Source of the DNA: Polaribacter sp.
Lineage (GTDB): Bacteria > Bacteroidota > Bacteroidia > Flavobacteriales > Flavobacteriaceae
Length of the DNA: 64,000 bases
Direction of reading: 5' to 3'
Assembly (NCBI GenBank): GCA_028343155.1
Contig: JAOLXX010000006.1
Coordinates: 1-64,000, forward strand
Shown here: piece by piece, positions 25,246 through 35,696 of the stretch
Numbering within the stretch: position 1 is the stretch's first letter
Layout of the letters: each line of letters begins with the position of its first letter
Position numbers and translations under genes: made by a program
Notes under the pieces: model-generated
What the model was told of the DNA's origin: nothing
Seen by the model: the letters and a program-made list of their open reading frames with translations, nothing else
Databases searched by the model: none

Positions 25246-25403
25246 GATACTAAATTTAGTTTAACCCCAATTTGATAATTTATTATTTTGCTAGAGTTTT
25301 TTATAGTATGATCTCCAAACTTTTATCAGCAGTTGTTACTTCAATATTTAAATTAATAAAGCACACAAAACAATGGAGTATTTAATAGGGAAGGAGCCAA
25401 AAT

Positions 25404-25439
25404 AAAAAAAACGAACACATATCATGCGTTCGTTTTTTT
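25404..25439. terminator. Bidirectional terminator between the lipoprotein gene and folD
   Basis: A 12-bp stem (AAAAAAACGAAC paired with GTTCGTTTTTTT) around an 11-nt loop, with T runs on both strands. It lies 19 bp from the folD stop. Confidence 0.85.
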
Positions 25440-25457
25440 ATAAATTTATAGAAAACA

Positions 25458-26333
25458 TTAACTATTTCTTTGACATGCCAATAAGGTGTTTTTTAAAAGC
25501 ATTGCAATGGTCATGGGTCCAACTCCACCAGGAACTGGGGTGATAAATTCTGATTTTTTCGCAACTTCTTCAAAGGCTACATCTCCAACCAATCTAAATC
25601 CACTTTTTTTACTAGCATCCACTAAACGCGTAATCCCTACATCGATTACCGTTACATTATCTTTGACCATGTCTGCTTTTAAAAACTCAGGAATTCCAAT
25701 AGCAGCAATAACAATATCTGCCTGTAATGTAATTTCTTTTAAGTTTTTGGTTCTACTATGGCACATGGTGACTGTTGCATTACCTACTTTTCTTTTCTGT
25801 GATAACAAAATGCTCATTGGGCTACCCACAATATGACTTCTTCCTAAAACAACAACATGTTTTCCTGAAGTCTCCACGTTGTACCTGTCTAGTAATTCTA
25901 AAATACCAAAAGGAGTTGCAGAGATAAAAGTAGGTAAATTTAAGGCCATCTTTCCAACATTTGTTGGGTGAAATCCATCTACATCTTTTTCTGGAGCTAC
26001 CGCCATTAATATTTTCTGGTCATCGATATGCTTTGGTAACGGTAGTTGAACAATAAATCCATCTATTTCAGGATCTGCATTTAAAATTGCGATTTCATTT
26101 AGCAACGCTTCTTCGGAAGTATTTTCTGATAATCTAATCAGAGTGGAACCAAAACCAACGCGCTCACATGCTTTTACTTTGGCATTTACATAGGTGATGC
26201 TTGCACCGTTATCGCCTAAAATTACAGCCGCTAGATGAGGTATTTTGCCTCCTTTGTTTTTTAGTTCGTTAACTTCTAAAGCAATTTCTTCTTTAATGTC
26301 TGCAGCTGTTTTTTTTCCGTCTAATAATATCAT
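25458..26333 (-). CDS. folD: Methylenetetrahydrofolate dehydrogenase/cyclohydrolase
   Basis: A bifunctional enzyme of 291 residues that interconverts methylene-, methenyl- and formyl-tetrahydrofolate. The signatures are [29 protein letters not shown] (NADP site) and [16 protein letters not shown] at the C-terminus; [13 protein letters not shown] carries the catalytic Tyr and Lys. Its start overlaps the stop of the membrane glycosyltransferase-like gene by one base (TAATG on the minus strand). gcvT at the right edge is another one-carbon gene but is far away. Confidence 0.96.
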   Translation of the reverse strand: MILLDGKKTAADIKEEIALEVNELKNKGGKIPHLAAVILGDNGASITYVNAKVKACERVGFGSTLIRLSENTSEEALLNEIAILNADPEIDGFIVQLPLPKHIDDQKILMAVAPEKDVDGFHPTNVGKMALNLPTFISATPFGILELLDRYNVETSGKHVVVLGRSHIVGSPMSILLSQKRKVGNATVTMCHSRTKNLKEITLQADIVIAAIGIPEFLKADMVKDNVTVIDVGITRLVDASKKSGFRLVGDVAFEEVAKKSEFITPVPGGVGPMTIAMLLKNTLLACQRNS

Positions 26334-27754
26334 TATTTTAAAATATATATGGTAATATTAATGTTAAAATTATTGAATTCTTTTAAGATACTATAATCTT
26401 TATCTAAAATATTAAATGCTTCATCTGTTAAATTGTAAACCGTAGCATAAAAGGCATACTTATTTTTTCCTGTAAACTTAGAAAATTTTCTCTGATCTCC
26501 AGAAAAATCAATTAAATCTATTGCTGTGTAATTTGGAAAAAAACTAGCAACTTCTTCAATATTGATATTCTGTGTATTTAAATATTCTATAGCTTTAAGC
26601 CTCAAAGAATGATAAGGAATATGTGCTAAAGTGGCATCCCAACCTTGAGAGATCTTCTTGGGATATATCCATAAATTCCCACTAATAAGACCTAAAAAAA
26701 GAAGTATATAAATTATTTTTTTTGATTTAAAAAATTCTATAAATATTAAAAAAGCAAGTAAATTAAAGACAATATATGAAACAATAAAATATCTGTGACC
26801 AAATGTATTTGTTGCAAATAAACTAATTACAATTATGCATATTACAGAACTTATTGACAATAATAAAAGTTGTTTGTTCTTTATTGATTTGAAAATTTTC
26901 TTTCCATAAATAATTAAACTGATAAAGAGCAGAAGGAATATAAAAATTCTACCGAAATCTAAGTACCTCCAAATTAAAACAACACAATTTTTAAAGAAAA
27001 TTTTTGGTGTAGCTATTTGCCAAAGTGTTGCCCAAGGAGAATTAGGATGTGTTTGCAACCAACCTTTTGTAATCAATCTCCATGAAACAAAAATTAAAGC
27101 AGGTAAACTTGCTAAAAAATAATAAAACAAAAATTTAATATTGAAAAAAGATTTTTTGTTTTGTTTATCAATATATATTCTATTTAATATGTCAAATATA
27201 AAAATACCTGCAAAAAGTAGCATACCTCTGAAAGAAACAATACTTAAAAAAAATAAACCAATAAATTGTGTGTATTTTTTTTGTTTTAGAAGTCCATTTA
27301 TAGATAAGAAAAAGAAAAAAAGAATAATAATTTCTGGGTTTACTAAAACAAATGAAGTTGCTAATGTAGGGTCTACAATAATTAATAAAAAAGAAAGAAA
27401 AAGGAATCCCTTTTCTTTGAGATAGTAACCAACAAATTCATATAATTGGAATAGAAAACCAATTACAAAAGGCAGCATTAATAAATGACTTACCCATAAT
27501 TTTTGCCCTAACAACTTCCAGAAAAGAGCTAATAAAAAACCTAAAAAAGGAGGGTGTCCAGGGTCAAAACTGTCTGGCATTGTCCAATTAAAAAAAGAAT
27601 TGGTGTATAGTTCATTTCCCATTTTAGAGGCAAACAGAACGTTGTCCCAAAACATACCATAATCTTTAGAAAAAAGAAAAATAATAAAAGCTAGGATTAA
27701 AAAAAATATATTTTTATAATCGTTAAAAAGAGAAAGATATTTATTTTTCAGCAT
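26333..27754 (-). CDS. Multi-pass membrane protein, GT-C/ArnT-like glycosyltransferase
   Basis: A 473-residue protein with about ten to twelve membrane helices. The first periplasmic loop begins with the acidic [17 protein letters not shown], followed by [18 protein letters not shown]; an acidic residue in this position and the HPP motif are typical of GT39/ArnT-like GT-C transferases that use polyprenyl-phosphate sugars. The C-terminal region (about 390-473) is soluble. Donor and acceptor are unknown. It is translationally coupled to folD, which probably reflects operon packing rather than shared function. Confidence 0.75.
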   Translation of the reverse strand: MLKNKYLSLFNDYKNIFFLILAFIIFLFSKDYGMFWDNVLFASKMGNELYTNSFFNWTMPDSFDPGHPPFLGFLLALFWKLLGQKLWVSHLLMLPFVIGFLFQLYEFVGYYLKEKGFLFLSFLLIIVDPTLATSFVLVNPEIIILFFFFLSINGLLKQKKYTQFIGLFFLSIVSFRGMLLFAGIFIFDILNRIYIDKQNKKSFFNIKFLFYYFLASLPALIFVSWRLITKGWLQTHPNSPWATLWQIATPKIFFKNCVVLIWRYLDFGRIFIFLLLFISLIIYGKKIFKSIKNKQLLLLSISSVICIIVISLFATNTFGHRYFIVSYIVFNLLAFLIFIEFFKSKKIIYILLFLGLISGNLWIYPKKISQGWDATLAHIPYHSLRLKAIEYLNTQNINIEEVASFFPNYTAIDLIDFSGDQRKFSKFTGKNKYAFYATVYNLTDEAFNILDKDYSILKEFNNFNINITIYILK

Positions 27755-27794
27755 TTTTATAGTATGAGAAAAACTACTAAAAAGTAGCTTAAAT

Positions 27795-29123
27795 TTAATG
27801 CATCCCTTGCATCATTTGCATCATTTTTTTGCCACCACCACCTTGCATCATTTTCATCATTTTACTCATTTGGTTGAATTGCTTCATCAATTGGTTTACT
27901 TCTTGAATGGTTGTTCCAGAACCTTTTGCAATTCGCTTTTTTCTATTTGTATTAATTGTTGTGGGAATACTCCTCTCTTCAGGAGTCATTGAGTGAATAA
28001 TCGCTTCAATTCCTTTAAATGCATCATCATCTATATCTACATCCTTTATTGCTTTTCCAGCTCCAGGAATCATACCAACTAAATCTTTCATGCTTCCCAT
28101 CTTTTTAATTTGTTGAATCTGACTTAAAAAGTCATCAAAACCAAATTGATTTTTAGCAATCTTTTTCTGTAGTTTTCTAGCTTCTTCCTCGTCGTATTGA
28201 TCCTGAGCTCTTTCGACCAAAGAAATAACATCTCCCATTCCTAAAATACGATCTGCCATTCTATCTGGATGAAATACATCAATAGCATCCATTTTTTCTC
28301 CAGTACCAATAAATTTTATAGGTTTATCTATAACAGATTTAATAGTTAATGCAGCTCCACCTCGAGTATCTCCATCTAATTTTGTAAGAACAACTCCATC
28401 AAAATTTAAAATATCATTAAATGCTTTGGCAGTATTTACAGCATCTTGACCCGTCATAGAATCTACCACGAATAAAGTTTCTTGAGGATTTACTGTCCTG
28501 TGAATGTTAGAAATTTCAGTCATCATTTCTTCATCAACAGCTAAACGACCAGCTGTATCAATAATAACTACATTTTTGCTATTTGCCTTAGCATGTTTTA
28601 TTGCATTCTGAGAAATTTCAACAGGATTATTATTACCAACTTCTGCATACACTTCAACTCCAATTTGTTCACCAACTACTTGTAATTGATTAATTGCTGC
28701 AGGTCGATATACATCACAACCTACCAATAAAACTTCTTTAGATTTTTTCGTTTTTAAGAAATTGGCTAATTTTCCTGAAAAAGTAGTTTTACCAGAACCC
28801 TGTAATCCCGTCATTAAAATTATGGTTGGTGACCCGGTTAAATTAACACCGACAGTTTCTCTACCCATTAATTCCGTTAGTTCATCTTTTACTAACTTCA
28901 CCATTAATTGACCTGGATTTAACGTAGTTAACACGTTTTGTCCCAATGCTTTCGTTTGCACTCTTTTGGTAAATTCTTTGGCAATCTTAAAGTTTACATC
29001 GGCATCCAACAAAGCTCTTCTTACTTCTTTTAGTGTTTCTGCAACATTAACTTCTGTAATTTTACCATGCCCCTTTAGGGTATGTAGGGCTTTATCTAGT
29101 TTTTCGCTTAAATTATTAAACAT
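27795..29123 (-). CDS. ffh: Signal recognition particle protein Ffh
   Basis: The 442-residue GTPase binds signal sequences and 4.5S RNA and brings ribosomes to FtsY at the inner membrane. The N domain occupies about 1-90, and the G domain carries GLQGSGKTTFSGKLANF, DTAGRL and TKLDGDTRGG. The methionine-rich M domain ends in a dense run of Met, Gly and Lys (MKMMQGGGGKKMMQMM). The SRP RNA gene is not in this window. Confidence 0.97.
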   Translation of the reverse strand: MFNNLSEKLDKALHTLKGHGKITEVNVAETLKEVRRALLDADVNFKIAKEFTKRVQTKALGQNVLTTLNPGQLMVKLVKDELTELMGRETVGVNLTGSPTIILMTGLQGSGKTTFSGKLANFLKTKKSKEVLLVGCDVYRPAAINQLQVVGEQIGVEVYAEVGNNNPVEISQNAIKHAKANSKNVVIIDTAGRLAVDEEMMTEISNIHRTVNPQETLFVVDSMTGQDAVNTAKAFNDILNFDGVVLTKLDGDTRGGAALTIKSVIDKPIKFIGTGEKMDAIDVFHPDRMADRILGMGDVISLVERAQDQYDEEEARKLQKKIAKNQFGFDDFLSQIQQIKKMGSMKDLVGMIPGAGKAIKDVDIDDDAFKGIEAIIHSMTPEERSIPTTINTNRKKRIAKGSGTTIQEVNQLMKQFNQMSKMMKMMQGGGGKKMMQMMQGMH

Positions 29124-29148
29124 AATTTGTCTTCGTTTTTAGGAAATA

Positions 29149-29156
29149 CAAATATA
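29149..29156 (-). promoter_or_regulatory. Candidate -7 element for ffh (TATATTTG)
   Basis: TATATTTG on the minus strand lies 25 bp before the ffh start. No clear -33 box is visible. Confidence 0.35.
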
Positions 29157-29320
29157 AGAATTAGAGATGATTTGTTTAATAAATAGAATATAAATTTAAG
29201 TTTTGAATCGTTTTAAAAAAAAATATGAAATAACACAACAAATTGAACTTCAAAAAACTACTTTGTATGACGAGAATAAGAACTGTTTTCTATTCAAGGT
29301 ATTATGTTTCAAAATAGATT

Positions 29321-29830
29321 TTATTGTCTTTTATCTGTTGATTGATTTAATTTTACTTTAGCTAAAAACTCTAAAGAAATACCATTAATACAATGACGTT
29401 TTCCTGTCGTTTGTGAAGGACCATCATTAAAAGAGTGACCCAAATGACTACCACAAGTATTGCATTTTAATTCTGTTCTTGCGTATCCTAATTTGTAATC
29501 TACATCTAATTCAACATTATTTTCTATGGCGCGATCAAAAGAAGGCCAACCAGTACCAGAATCAAATTTATGTTCAGATTTATAGAGGGGCGTTTTACAA
29601 GCAGCACAGATATAAGTTCCTTTATTTTTATTATTATTGAATGCACTGGTAAAAGGTCTTTCAGTTCCAGCTTGTCGTAAAACGTAGTATTGTATTGCTG
29701 ATAATTGATTTTTCCATTCTGTAACCGTTTTTTCAATTTTATATGTTTTAAGTTCTTTGGATGGAGTTTGTGCTTTATTAGAACAGTTTACTAAAAAAAG
29801 AAGGGTCATTAAAGAAAAAAAGGTCTTCAT
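29321..29830 (-). CDS. msrB: Peptide-methionine (R)-S-oxide reductase, lipoprotein form
   Basis: A 169-residue MsrB with an N-terminal lipoprotein signal (LLFLVNCSNK, lipobox Cys at about 16), so it probably repairs oxidised methionine in envelope proteins. The domain has two zinc CxxC pairs (CAACKTP and CNTCGSHLG), the GTGWPSFDRAI segment and the catalytic Cys in RHCINGISLEF. It is monocistronic and divergent from the M48 protease gene. Confidence 0.93.
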   Translation of the reverse strand: MKTFFSLMTLLFLVNCSNKAQTPSKELKTYKIEKTVTEWKNQLSAIQYYVLRQAGTERPFTSAFNNNKNKGTYICAACKTPLYKSEHKFDSGTGWPSFDRAIENNVELDVDYKLGYARTELKCNTCGSHLGHSFNDGPSQTTGKRHCINGISLEFLAKVKLNQSTDKRQ

Positions 29831-30019
29831 AAAAATTGAATTAGCGTGTTTGCTTATTAATACGGAAATTTAATGAAAAAATTACATCCTATTGTATTAT
29901 TATATGTAATTTTCTTATTTTAAAAATAGGATATGTAATTTTACAGTTGTAAAATGTTTTTAATTGTAACAATTTAAAGCATGCTGTGTCTTAAAATTAA
30001 GAGTTATAAATATCAAAAA

Positions 30020-30844
30020 ATGAAAAAAATAATTGTTTTAGTAGTAACCGTTTTAGGATTTGTAGCCTGCAGTACTGTGCCTATTTCGGGGAGAAAAAGA
30101 ATCAATATTCTAAGTGATGGACAAGTTTTACCAGCAAGTTTTGCTCAGTACAAAGGTTTCTTAGAGAAAAACAAATTGTCTAATAATAAGGTGATGGGGA
30201 ATCAAATTAAAGAAGTAGGTACTAATATTTCAGGAGCTGTAGATCGTTTTATGAGGGCTAATAATATGAATTCTGAAGCTGATTCTTATCAATGGGAATT
30301 TAATTTAATAGAAGATAAAACAGTCAACGCTTGGTGTATGCCAGGAGGGAAGGTTATTTTCTATACAGGGATAATGCCTGTATGTGCAAACGAAAATGGA
30401 GTAGCAGCAGTTATGGGGCATGAAGTTGCGCATGCTTTTGCAAAACATGGTCAAGAGCGGATGACTTCTTCTTATGGACAACAAGTAGGAGGGTTGTTAG
30501 TTTCTCTAGGAACCTCCAAAAAAGACCCAAAAACACAACAAATATGGAATACTGCTTTTGGTATTGGTAGTGGTTTAGGAATGTTAAAGTTTAGTAGAGT
30601 TCATGAGCAAGAAGCAGACAGACTGGGATTGGTTTTTATGCTAATGGCGGGTTATGAGGGTACGGAAGCTGCAGAGGTTTGGGTAAGAATGAGTAAATTG
30701 TCCAAAGATAAATCACAACCCGAAATTTTAAGTACACATCCTTCAAATACTTCTAGAATTGAAGATTTAAGAAGTTATTTACCTACGGCTAAAAAACATG
30801 CAGCACAATTTAATGTTGCAGGGAGTTCCGTGTTAAAAAAATAA
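30020..30844 (+). CDS. M48-family metallopeptidase, lipoprotein
   Basis: A 274-residue protein counted from the ATG at 30020. An upstream in-frame ATG at 29981 would place 13 polar residues before the signal peptide, so the later start is chosen. The lipobox is GFVACST. The zinc motif HEVAH is in MGHEVAHAFAKHGQERM and the third ligand in HEQEADRLGLVFM. It resembles E. coli LoiP/YcaL and BepA-like outer-membrane quality-control proteases. A terminator follows its stop. Confidence 0.92.
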   Translation: MKKIIVLVVTVLGFVACSTVPISGRKRINILSDGQVLPASFAQYKGFLEKNKLSNNKVMGNQIKEVGTNISGAVDRFMRANNMNSEADSYQWEFNLIEDKTVNAWCMPGGKVIFYTGIMPVCANENGVAAVMGHEVAHAFAKHGQERMTSSYGQQVGGLLVSLGTSKKDPKTQQIWNTAFGIGSGLGMLKFSRVHEQEADRLGLVFMLMAGYEGTEAAEVWVRMSKLSKDKSQPEILSTHPSNTSRIEDLRSYLPTAKKHAAQFNVAGSSVLKK

Positions 30845-30872
30845 TCTAAAGAATAGATTTCCTATCTTGTAG

Positions 30873-30898
30873 CCGTTCAAATTTTAAACGGTTTTTTT
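30873..30898 (+). terminator. Rho-independent terminator after the M48 protease gene
   Basis: CCGTTCAAA pairs with TTTAAACGG (one mismatch), followed by a run of seven T. It lies 28 bp after the stop codon. Confidence 0.75.
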
Positions 30899-30912
30899 AT
30901 AAATTAGATGCG

Positions 30913-32289
30913 ATGTTAAAAATTGGAGATAATAAATTAATAAACGCTTGGGCATTTTATGATTGGGCAAATTCTGTATATTCTTTAGTAATTAGCACAG
31001 CGGTTTTTCCTTTATATTATACAGCAGTTACAAAAGGAAAAACAGTTTCTTTCTTGGGTATGGATTGGGATCATCCAGATAGTCTGTATAGTTATGCATT
31101 ATCATTCTCTTTTCTAATAGTAGCGTTTATGTCTCCAATTCTATCAGGTATTGCAGATTATACTGGAAATAAGAAAAAGTTTATGAAATTTTTCTGTTGG
31201 TTAGGAGCTTTATCTGTGATGAGTTTGTATTTTTTTGAGGGAATAGATACAGTTTGGATTGGAATTGTTTTTACCATTTATGCAAGTATAGGTTTTTGGT
31301 CTAGTATTGTTTTTTACAATTCTTATTTACCAGAAGTTGCGCATCCAGAACAACAAGATAGGGCAAGTGCTAAAGGGTTTATTTTTGGATATGTAGGATC
31401 TGTTATTTTGCTGTTAATTAATTTAGGAATGATAATGTTTCCAGAAATATTTGGATTTGATATAAGTATTGATGAAAATATAAGAGTAAATGGAACAGAT
31501 TTAGAAATTAGTCAAGCTTTGGAAAAAGCCAAAGATATAGCATCTTCAAATGCTTCGCGTATTTCCTTTGTAATGGTAGGATTATGGTGGGTTGGCTTTG
31601 CTCAAATCACTTTTAATCGTTTACCTAATAATGCACATAATAAAAAACCAGAAAAAGATTATATATGGAAAGGTTTTAGGGAATTAAAAATAGTAGCAAA
31701 AGAAGTTGTAAATTATCCTACTTTAAAACGTTTTTTAATTTCATTCTTCCTACTAAGTGTTGGAGTCCAAACCATAATTTTATTGGCAACAATTTTTGGT
31801 TCTACAGAATTAGGCTTAGAAACAATAGATTTAATTATTACAGTTTTACTAATTCAATTAGTGGCAGTTTTAGGTGCTTTTCTATTTTCTAGGTTATCAG
31901 AAAAAAAAGGAAATATTTTTGCATTAAAAGTGACTATTATTATATGGATGATTGTTTGTTTTTGTGCATTTCTTCTGCATAAAGATATTCCTAATGTAGC
32001 TACTTATTTTTATTCTTTAGGAGCGGTTTTAGGATTGGTGTTAGGTGCAATTCAATCTTTAACACGTTCTACCTATTCTAAATTATTACCGGAAACAAAA
32101 GATCATGCTACGTATTTTAGTTTTTATGATGTAACAGAAAAGATAGCCATAGTTTTAGGAACATTTGTTTATGGATTGCTTTATGCAATTACCAATTCTA
32201 TGCAATGGTCTGTATTGTGTTTATCAATTTTCTTTTTAGCTTCATTCATAATTATAAGTACACTTAAGAAAACGAAACATGTTTCATAA
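30913..32289 (+). CDS. MFS transporter, UMF1/Atg22-like family
   Basis: A 458-residue protein with about twelve membrane helices. The start NAWAFYDWANSVYSLVISTAVFPLYY and the segment LPEVAHPEQQDRASAKGFIFGYVGSV are characteristic of the UMF1 branch of the major facilitator superfamily, related to the yeast vacuolar effluxer Atg22. The central loop (about 175-235) is soluble. The bacterial substrates are unknown; amino-acid efflux is suggested by the yeast relatives only. It stands alone between two terminators. Confidence 0.85.
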   Translation: MLKIGDNKLINAWAFYDWANSVYSLVISTAVFPLYYTAVTKGKTVSFLGMDWDHPDSLYSYALSFSFLIVAFMSPILSGIADYTGNKKKFMKFFCWLGALSVMSLYFFEGIDTVWIGIVFTIYASIGFWSSIVFYNSYLPEVAHPEQQDRASAKGFIFGYVGSVILLLINLGMIMFPEIFGFDISIDENIRVNGTDLEISQALEKAKDIASSNASRISFVMVGLWWVGFAQITFNRLPNNAHNKKPEKDYIWKGFRELKIVAKEVVNYPTLKRFLISFFLLSVGVQTIILLATIFGSTELGLETIDLIITVLLIQLVAVLGAFLFSRLSEKKGNIFALKVTIIIWMIVCFCAFLLHKDIPNVATYFYSLGAVLGLVLGAIQSLTRSTYSKLLPETKDHATYFSFYDVTEKIAIVLGTFVYGLLYAITNSMQWSVLCLSIFFLASFIIISTLKKTKHVS

Positions 32290-32290
32290 A

Positions 32291-32317
32291 AAAAAGTGCT
32301 GTAAAACAGCACTTTTT
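32291..32317. terminator. Bidirectional terminator between the MFS gene and the metal locus
   Basis: A perfect 12-bp stem (AAAAAGTGCTGT with ACAGCACTTTTT) around an AAA loop, between convergent genes. Confidence 0.88.
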
Positions 32318-32336
32318 ATAGAATATAAATTAAAAA

Positions 32337-32912
32337 TTATTCAACTGTTACACTAAAAGTAACTTCAACATCTGTACTTCCACCAGCATTAGTAGATGTA
32401 TTATCATTAGGTTTTGTTGGTTCGTGCTTTAAAATAATTGTTAAAGTACCTGTACCAGCAGCACCAGTTGTTAATGTAGTTTCTATACCAATTGGGTTTC
32501 CTTCAGTATCTGTATCTGTTTTATTAATAGTTATCCCAGATACTGTACTAGAATAGAAAAACTCATGTTCATCTCCTTCTTCTTCAACTTCTTCAGTTAT
32601 ATTTTCTGCAGGATCTTCAGTTGCATTTTCTAATTTAATAACACCTGTGTAGGTAGTGTTTGCTGTTAAAGGTCCAGAAATATTAAATGTAGCATCATTT
32701 CCTCCTAAACCATCTAAATCTGTAGATACTAATGTTACAGCATCATTACCTTTTGTTAAAGTGTAAGTTACTGTGGTAATTAGTTCTTCTTCATGGTCAT
32801 GATCATCATCTTCATGGTCATCATCAGAACAAGCAGAGAATGTTAATGTTGCTATAAAAAATATTGCTAATAATTTAATTGTATTCATTTTAATTGATTT
32901 TAAATTTTTCAT
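32337..32912 (-). CDS. His/Asp-rich putative lipoprotein downstream of a TonB receptor
   Basis: A 191-residue protein. The ATG at 32888 (MNTIKLLAIFF) would give a more usual signal peptide than the ATG at 32912 and may be the real start. The lipobox is TFSACSD. Just after the lipid anchor comes a strongly acidic, His-containing stretch (DDDHEDDDHDHEEE), a likely divalent-metal-binding tail, and a second such stretch is near EEEGDEHEFF. The rest is beta-rich (TLTKGNDAVTLVS, GTGTLTIILKHEP). It is 10 bp after the TonB receptor gene and shares its transcript. Zn or Cu binding is inference from composition. Confidence 0.75.
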   Translation of the reverse strand: MKNLKSIKMNTIKLLAIFFIATLTFSACSDDDHEDDDHDHEEELITTVTYTLTKGNDAVTLVSTDLDGLGGNDATFNISGPLTANTTYTGVIKLENATEDPAENITEEVEEEGDEHEFFYSSTVSGITINKTDTDTEGNPIGIETTLTTGAAGTGTLTIILKHEPTKPNDNTSTNAGGSTDVEVTFSVTVE

Positions 32913-32922
32913 AATTTAAAGT

Positions 32923-35328
32923 TTAATAATTTATTTTTATTTTTAAGTTAAAATTTCTACTTAACTCATCGGCATAATATCTAAACCTGTTTAAGTACTC
33001 TCTATAAGAAGTATCAAACAAATTTTCAATATTAAATTCTAGTTTTAAACTTCCAGTTTTAAAAGTTTTAAATACTGCGGAAGTTTGTAAACCAAATAAT
33101 GAATAAGTAGGTGTTGTAGCACTAATATCTACAAAAACTTGTTCTTGTAGTATTGGATTAAATGTGTAAAAATTGTAATCTGGATATCTATTTTGTTGTA
33201 AAACTGTTTTGTGAGTTAAACTTATTGATAGCTTATTTAACTCATCATTAGTATAAGATAAACGATTACTAAAATTTGTTCCAGGCATATGAATCAAAGG
33301 AATATCTTCGGATGTATTATTGCCTTTTAACAAACTTAAACTACCAGTATAATTTAATTGATGATTGATTTTTTTATTGAAATCAATATCAACTCCAAAA
33401 ATTTGAGCATTTACTTGACTGTATTCCCAAACAGGAAAAGCACCTCTAATTGTAGTTGTAATACCTGTAGGAATCAGCTGAATAAAATTATTGATTTGTT
33501 TAAAATAAGGACTTATTATAAATCCAAAATTGCTGCTATTTTTCTCTAAAGAAAAAGTAAACTTATTTGCAATCTCTTTATTTATAGTTAATAAACCAAT
33601 TTCTATTCTTGCAGCACTATGATGTAATCCATCACTAAATAACTCAGAAGGGTTAGGCATTCTAGATGCCAAACCATAATTAGCTAATAATGAAAAATCG
33701 TTATCAAATTGTTTTACAAAACCTAAGCTAGCAGATACATTATGAAATGTAAACTCTGGATTTGTAAAAATTCGAGTATTGTCTATAGTACCTGTTTCAA
33801 ATTCAGAAAACAATTCATCATAGTTAAAAGTCTCATTCCAATCCGTTAGATTATACCATTTTCTAGCTTTTATACTAGAAAAATCATAACGTATACCAGC
33901 ACTTATGTCAGTGGTTTCATTAATTTCATAATTTCCAATTGTATAAATACCAGCTTCATACTTATCAAAATCAGGAATTAATGGTCTTACTCCAGTTCCA
34001 GAAATAGCATCATTTTGTTGGTAACGCAATAAAACACCAGTGTTAATTCTAAGATTATCGGAATAATCTATTTGTAAATCAGATTGCAAACTATTTGTAA
34101 ATAATCTTAAATCTATTACAGGTGTATTTGCTAAATCTCCTCTTCTTACATCAAACTCTTTTCGTCTATTAATTTGAAAATCATATTGAACCGTTAATTT
34201 TCCAAAACCTTTAAAGCGTTTATAAGCTTCAATTTTACCCAAATGATGTAGGATAGATTGCTTTGGATTGTTAATCTTATAAGAAAAATCTTCTATAACT
34301 CTATGTTCATCATTTTGAATTGATTCCACTAAGTCATTTACATTTCCTATATGAGAAGATTGTAGAATGGCAAATTCATTATCTACAATACTGTAATAAG
34401 CATCAAATCCTTTTTCAAAACTATTATAGCCAAACCTTGCAGAAGCATTTAAGCTTTTTATACCACTGTTTGTTAAATAGTAATTTGGTGTTTTAAAATC
34501 TCCAAATTGTTTATAATTAGCTTGTAGCTTTCCGTAGAATCCAGATTTATATGTTTTTATAATTTCTGAATTTACATTACCACCTAAGCCATTAGAATTA
34601 AATGAGACTAAAGAACTGCCAAAAACACTGTCTTTTTTTGCGTATTTTCTTGGCTTTAAAACTATTAACCCTCCAATAGCATCACTACCATACTTTAGTG
34701 TATTTGCACCTTTAATAACATCAACTCTATCATTTGCATTGATATCTATATTAGGTGCATGTTCATCTCCCCATTCCTGATCAAACATACGTACGTTATT
34801 ATTTATTATTAATAACCTACTACTATGTAATCCATGAATCATTGGTTTTACAATTGTATTCCCTGTGTTTAGAGAAGAGACTCCACTAACTGTATTTAAA
34901 GCATCTCCCAATGATTTATCAGAAAAACTTGCTAAAGTTACTTCATTAAGAGATTGTTCTATACTTGTACTTTCTGTTTTGCTATTAGATTTCACAACGA
35001 TTTCATTCAGTTCTTCTAAATGATGTTCTAAAAAGATTTCCTTGTATACGTTTTTTGTAAGGTTAATTACAATTTTTTTACTGTCACAAGCAACATGTTT
35101 TACTTCAATAGTTAATACATTCTCACATAAATTTTTAAATTCAAACTCACCTTTACTATTTGTTAAAGTGTATTTATTGATATTTATTATGTTAAGAGTT
35201 GCACCAACTATTGGTGTGCTGTCATGAAAGTCAGTAATTTTTCCTTTAAAAGTATATATACAATCTTGTGCTATTGCATTTGTATGTATACAAAATGCAA
35301 AAACACAAAAACAATATAATTTTATCAT
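32923..35328 (-). CDS. TonB-dependent receptor, ZnuD-like
   Basis: An 801-residue outer-membrane receptor with signal peptide (MIKLYCFCVFAFCIHTNAIAQ), a carboxypeptidase-regulatory-like domain (about 25-105), a Plug domain (about 120-225) and a 22-strand-type barrel ending in RNFNLKIKINY. The plug segment RMFDQEWGDEHAPNID followed by DRVDVIKGANTLKYGSDAIGG resembles the ZnuD zinc receptor branch, where the equivalent segment is a DHA-type motif. Two small His-rich secreted proteins flank it. A role in zinc (or another metal) uptake is therefore likely but not proved. Confidence 0.85.
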   Translation of the reverse strand: MIKLYCFCVFAFCIHTNAIAQDCIYTFKGKITDFHDSTPIVGATLNIININKYTLTNSKGEFEFKNLCENVLTIEVKHVACDSKKIVINLTKNVYKEIFLEHHLEELNEIVVKSNSKTESTSIEQSLNEVTLASFSDKSLGDALNTVSGVSSLNTGNTIVKPMIHGLHSSRLLIINNNVRMFDQEWGDEHAPNIDINANDRVDVIKGANTLKYGSDAIGGLIVLKPRKYAKKDSVFGSSLVSFNSNGLGGNVNSEIIKTYKSGFYGKLQANYKQFGDFKTPNYYLTNSGIKSLNASARFGYNSFEKGFDAYYSIVDNEFAILQSSHIGNVNDLVESIQNDEHRVIEDFSYKINNPKQSILHHLGKIEAYKRFKGFGKLTVQYDFQINRRKEFDVRRGDLANTPVIDLRLFTNSLQSDLQIDYSDNLRINTGVLLRYQQNDAISGTGVRPLIPDFDKYEAGIYTIGNYEINETTDISAGIRYDFSSIKARKWYNLTDWNETFNYDELFSEFETGTIDNTRIFTNPEFTFHNVSASLGFVKQFDNDFSLLANYGLASRMPNPSELFSDGLHHSAARIEIGLLTINKEIANKFTFSLEKNSSNFGFIISPYFKQINNFIQLIPTGITTTIRGAFPVWEYSQVNAQIFGVDIDFNKKINHQLNYTGSLSLLKGNNTSEDIPLIHMPGTNFSNRLSYTNDELNKLSISLTHKTVLQQNRYPDYNFYTFNPILQEQVFVDISATTPTYSLFGLQTSAVFKTFKTGSLKLEFNIENLFDTSYREYLNRFRYYADELSRNFNLKIKINY

Positions 35329-35364
35329 TTTTTCATGTATGTATTTAAATTAATAGTATTTAAT

Positions 35365-35679
35365 TTAAATGCACAAAGGTGGTCCTCTTAAAGAAAACGA
35401 TAATTGATAATGACTTTTTAAGAAACTATATTGTGAGCTATTATGCGAAGTAATAGCAGTTATTTCTGAAATTGAGTAATCAGAAATAGTTAAAAAAGAA
35501 TTTGGTTGTTTGTATAGATTAATTTTACAATCTAAATCTTTTTCATGAACATGTTTTTCAATTTTTGATACACAAACAGTATGTTCATGATCCATGAAAT
35601 CATGTAAAAAACTAACAGATACTGGTATCAGAAATACGAGTAGTAGTAGAAAACTAATATGTTTTTTAAACTGTTTTAT
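35365..35679 (-). CDS. Small secreted His-containing protein with probable non-canonical start
   Basis: The first ATG in this frame is at 35595, which would give 76 residues without a signal peptide. Reading upstream in the same frame, with no stop, gives a good signal sequence (KQFKKHISFLLLLVFLIPVS) ending in a short HDFMDHEH stretch. The only codon in the expected start position is ATA at 35677-35679; no ATG, GTG or TTG exists before the upstream stop. A -7 element at 35697-35704 would place the transcript start about 11 nt before the ATA. The mature part is His-rich near its start and ends SLRGPPLCI. Function unknown; it lies 36 bp before the TonB receptor gene and probably belongs to the same operon. 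Confidence 0.55.
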   Translation of the reverse strand: MKQFKKHISFLLLLVFLIPVSVSFLHDFMDHEHTVCVSKIEKHVHEKDLDCKINLYKQPNSFLTISDYSISEITAITSHNSSQYSFLKSHYQLSFSLRGPPLCI

Positions 35680-35696
35680 GGTCTTAGAATTTGTAT

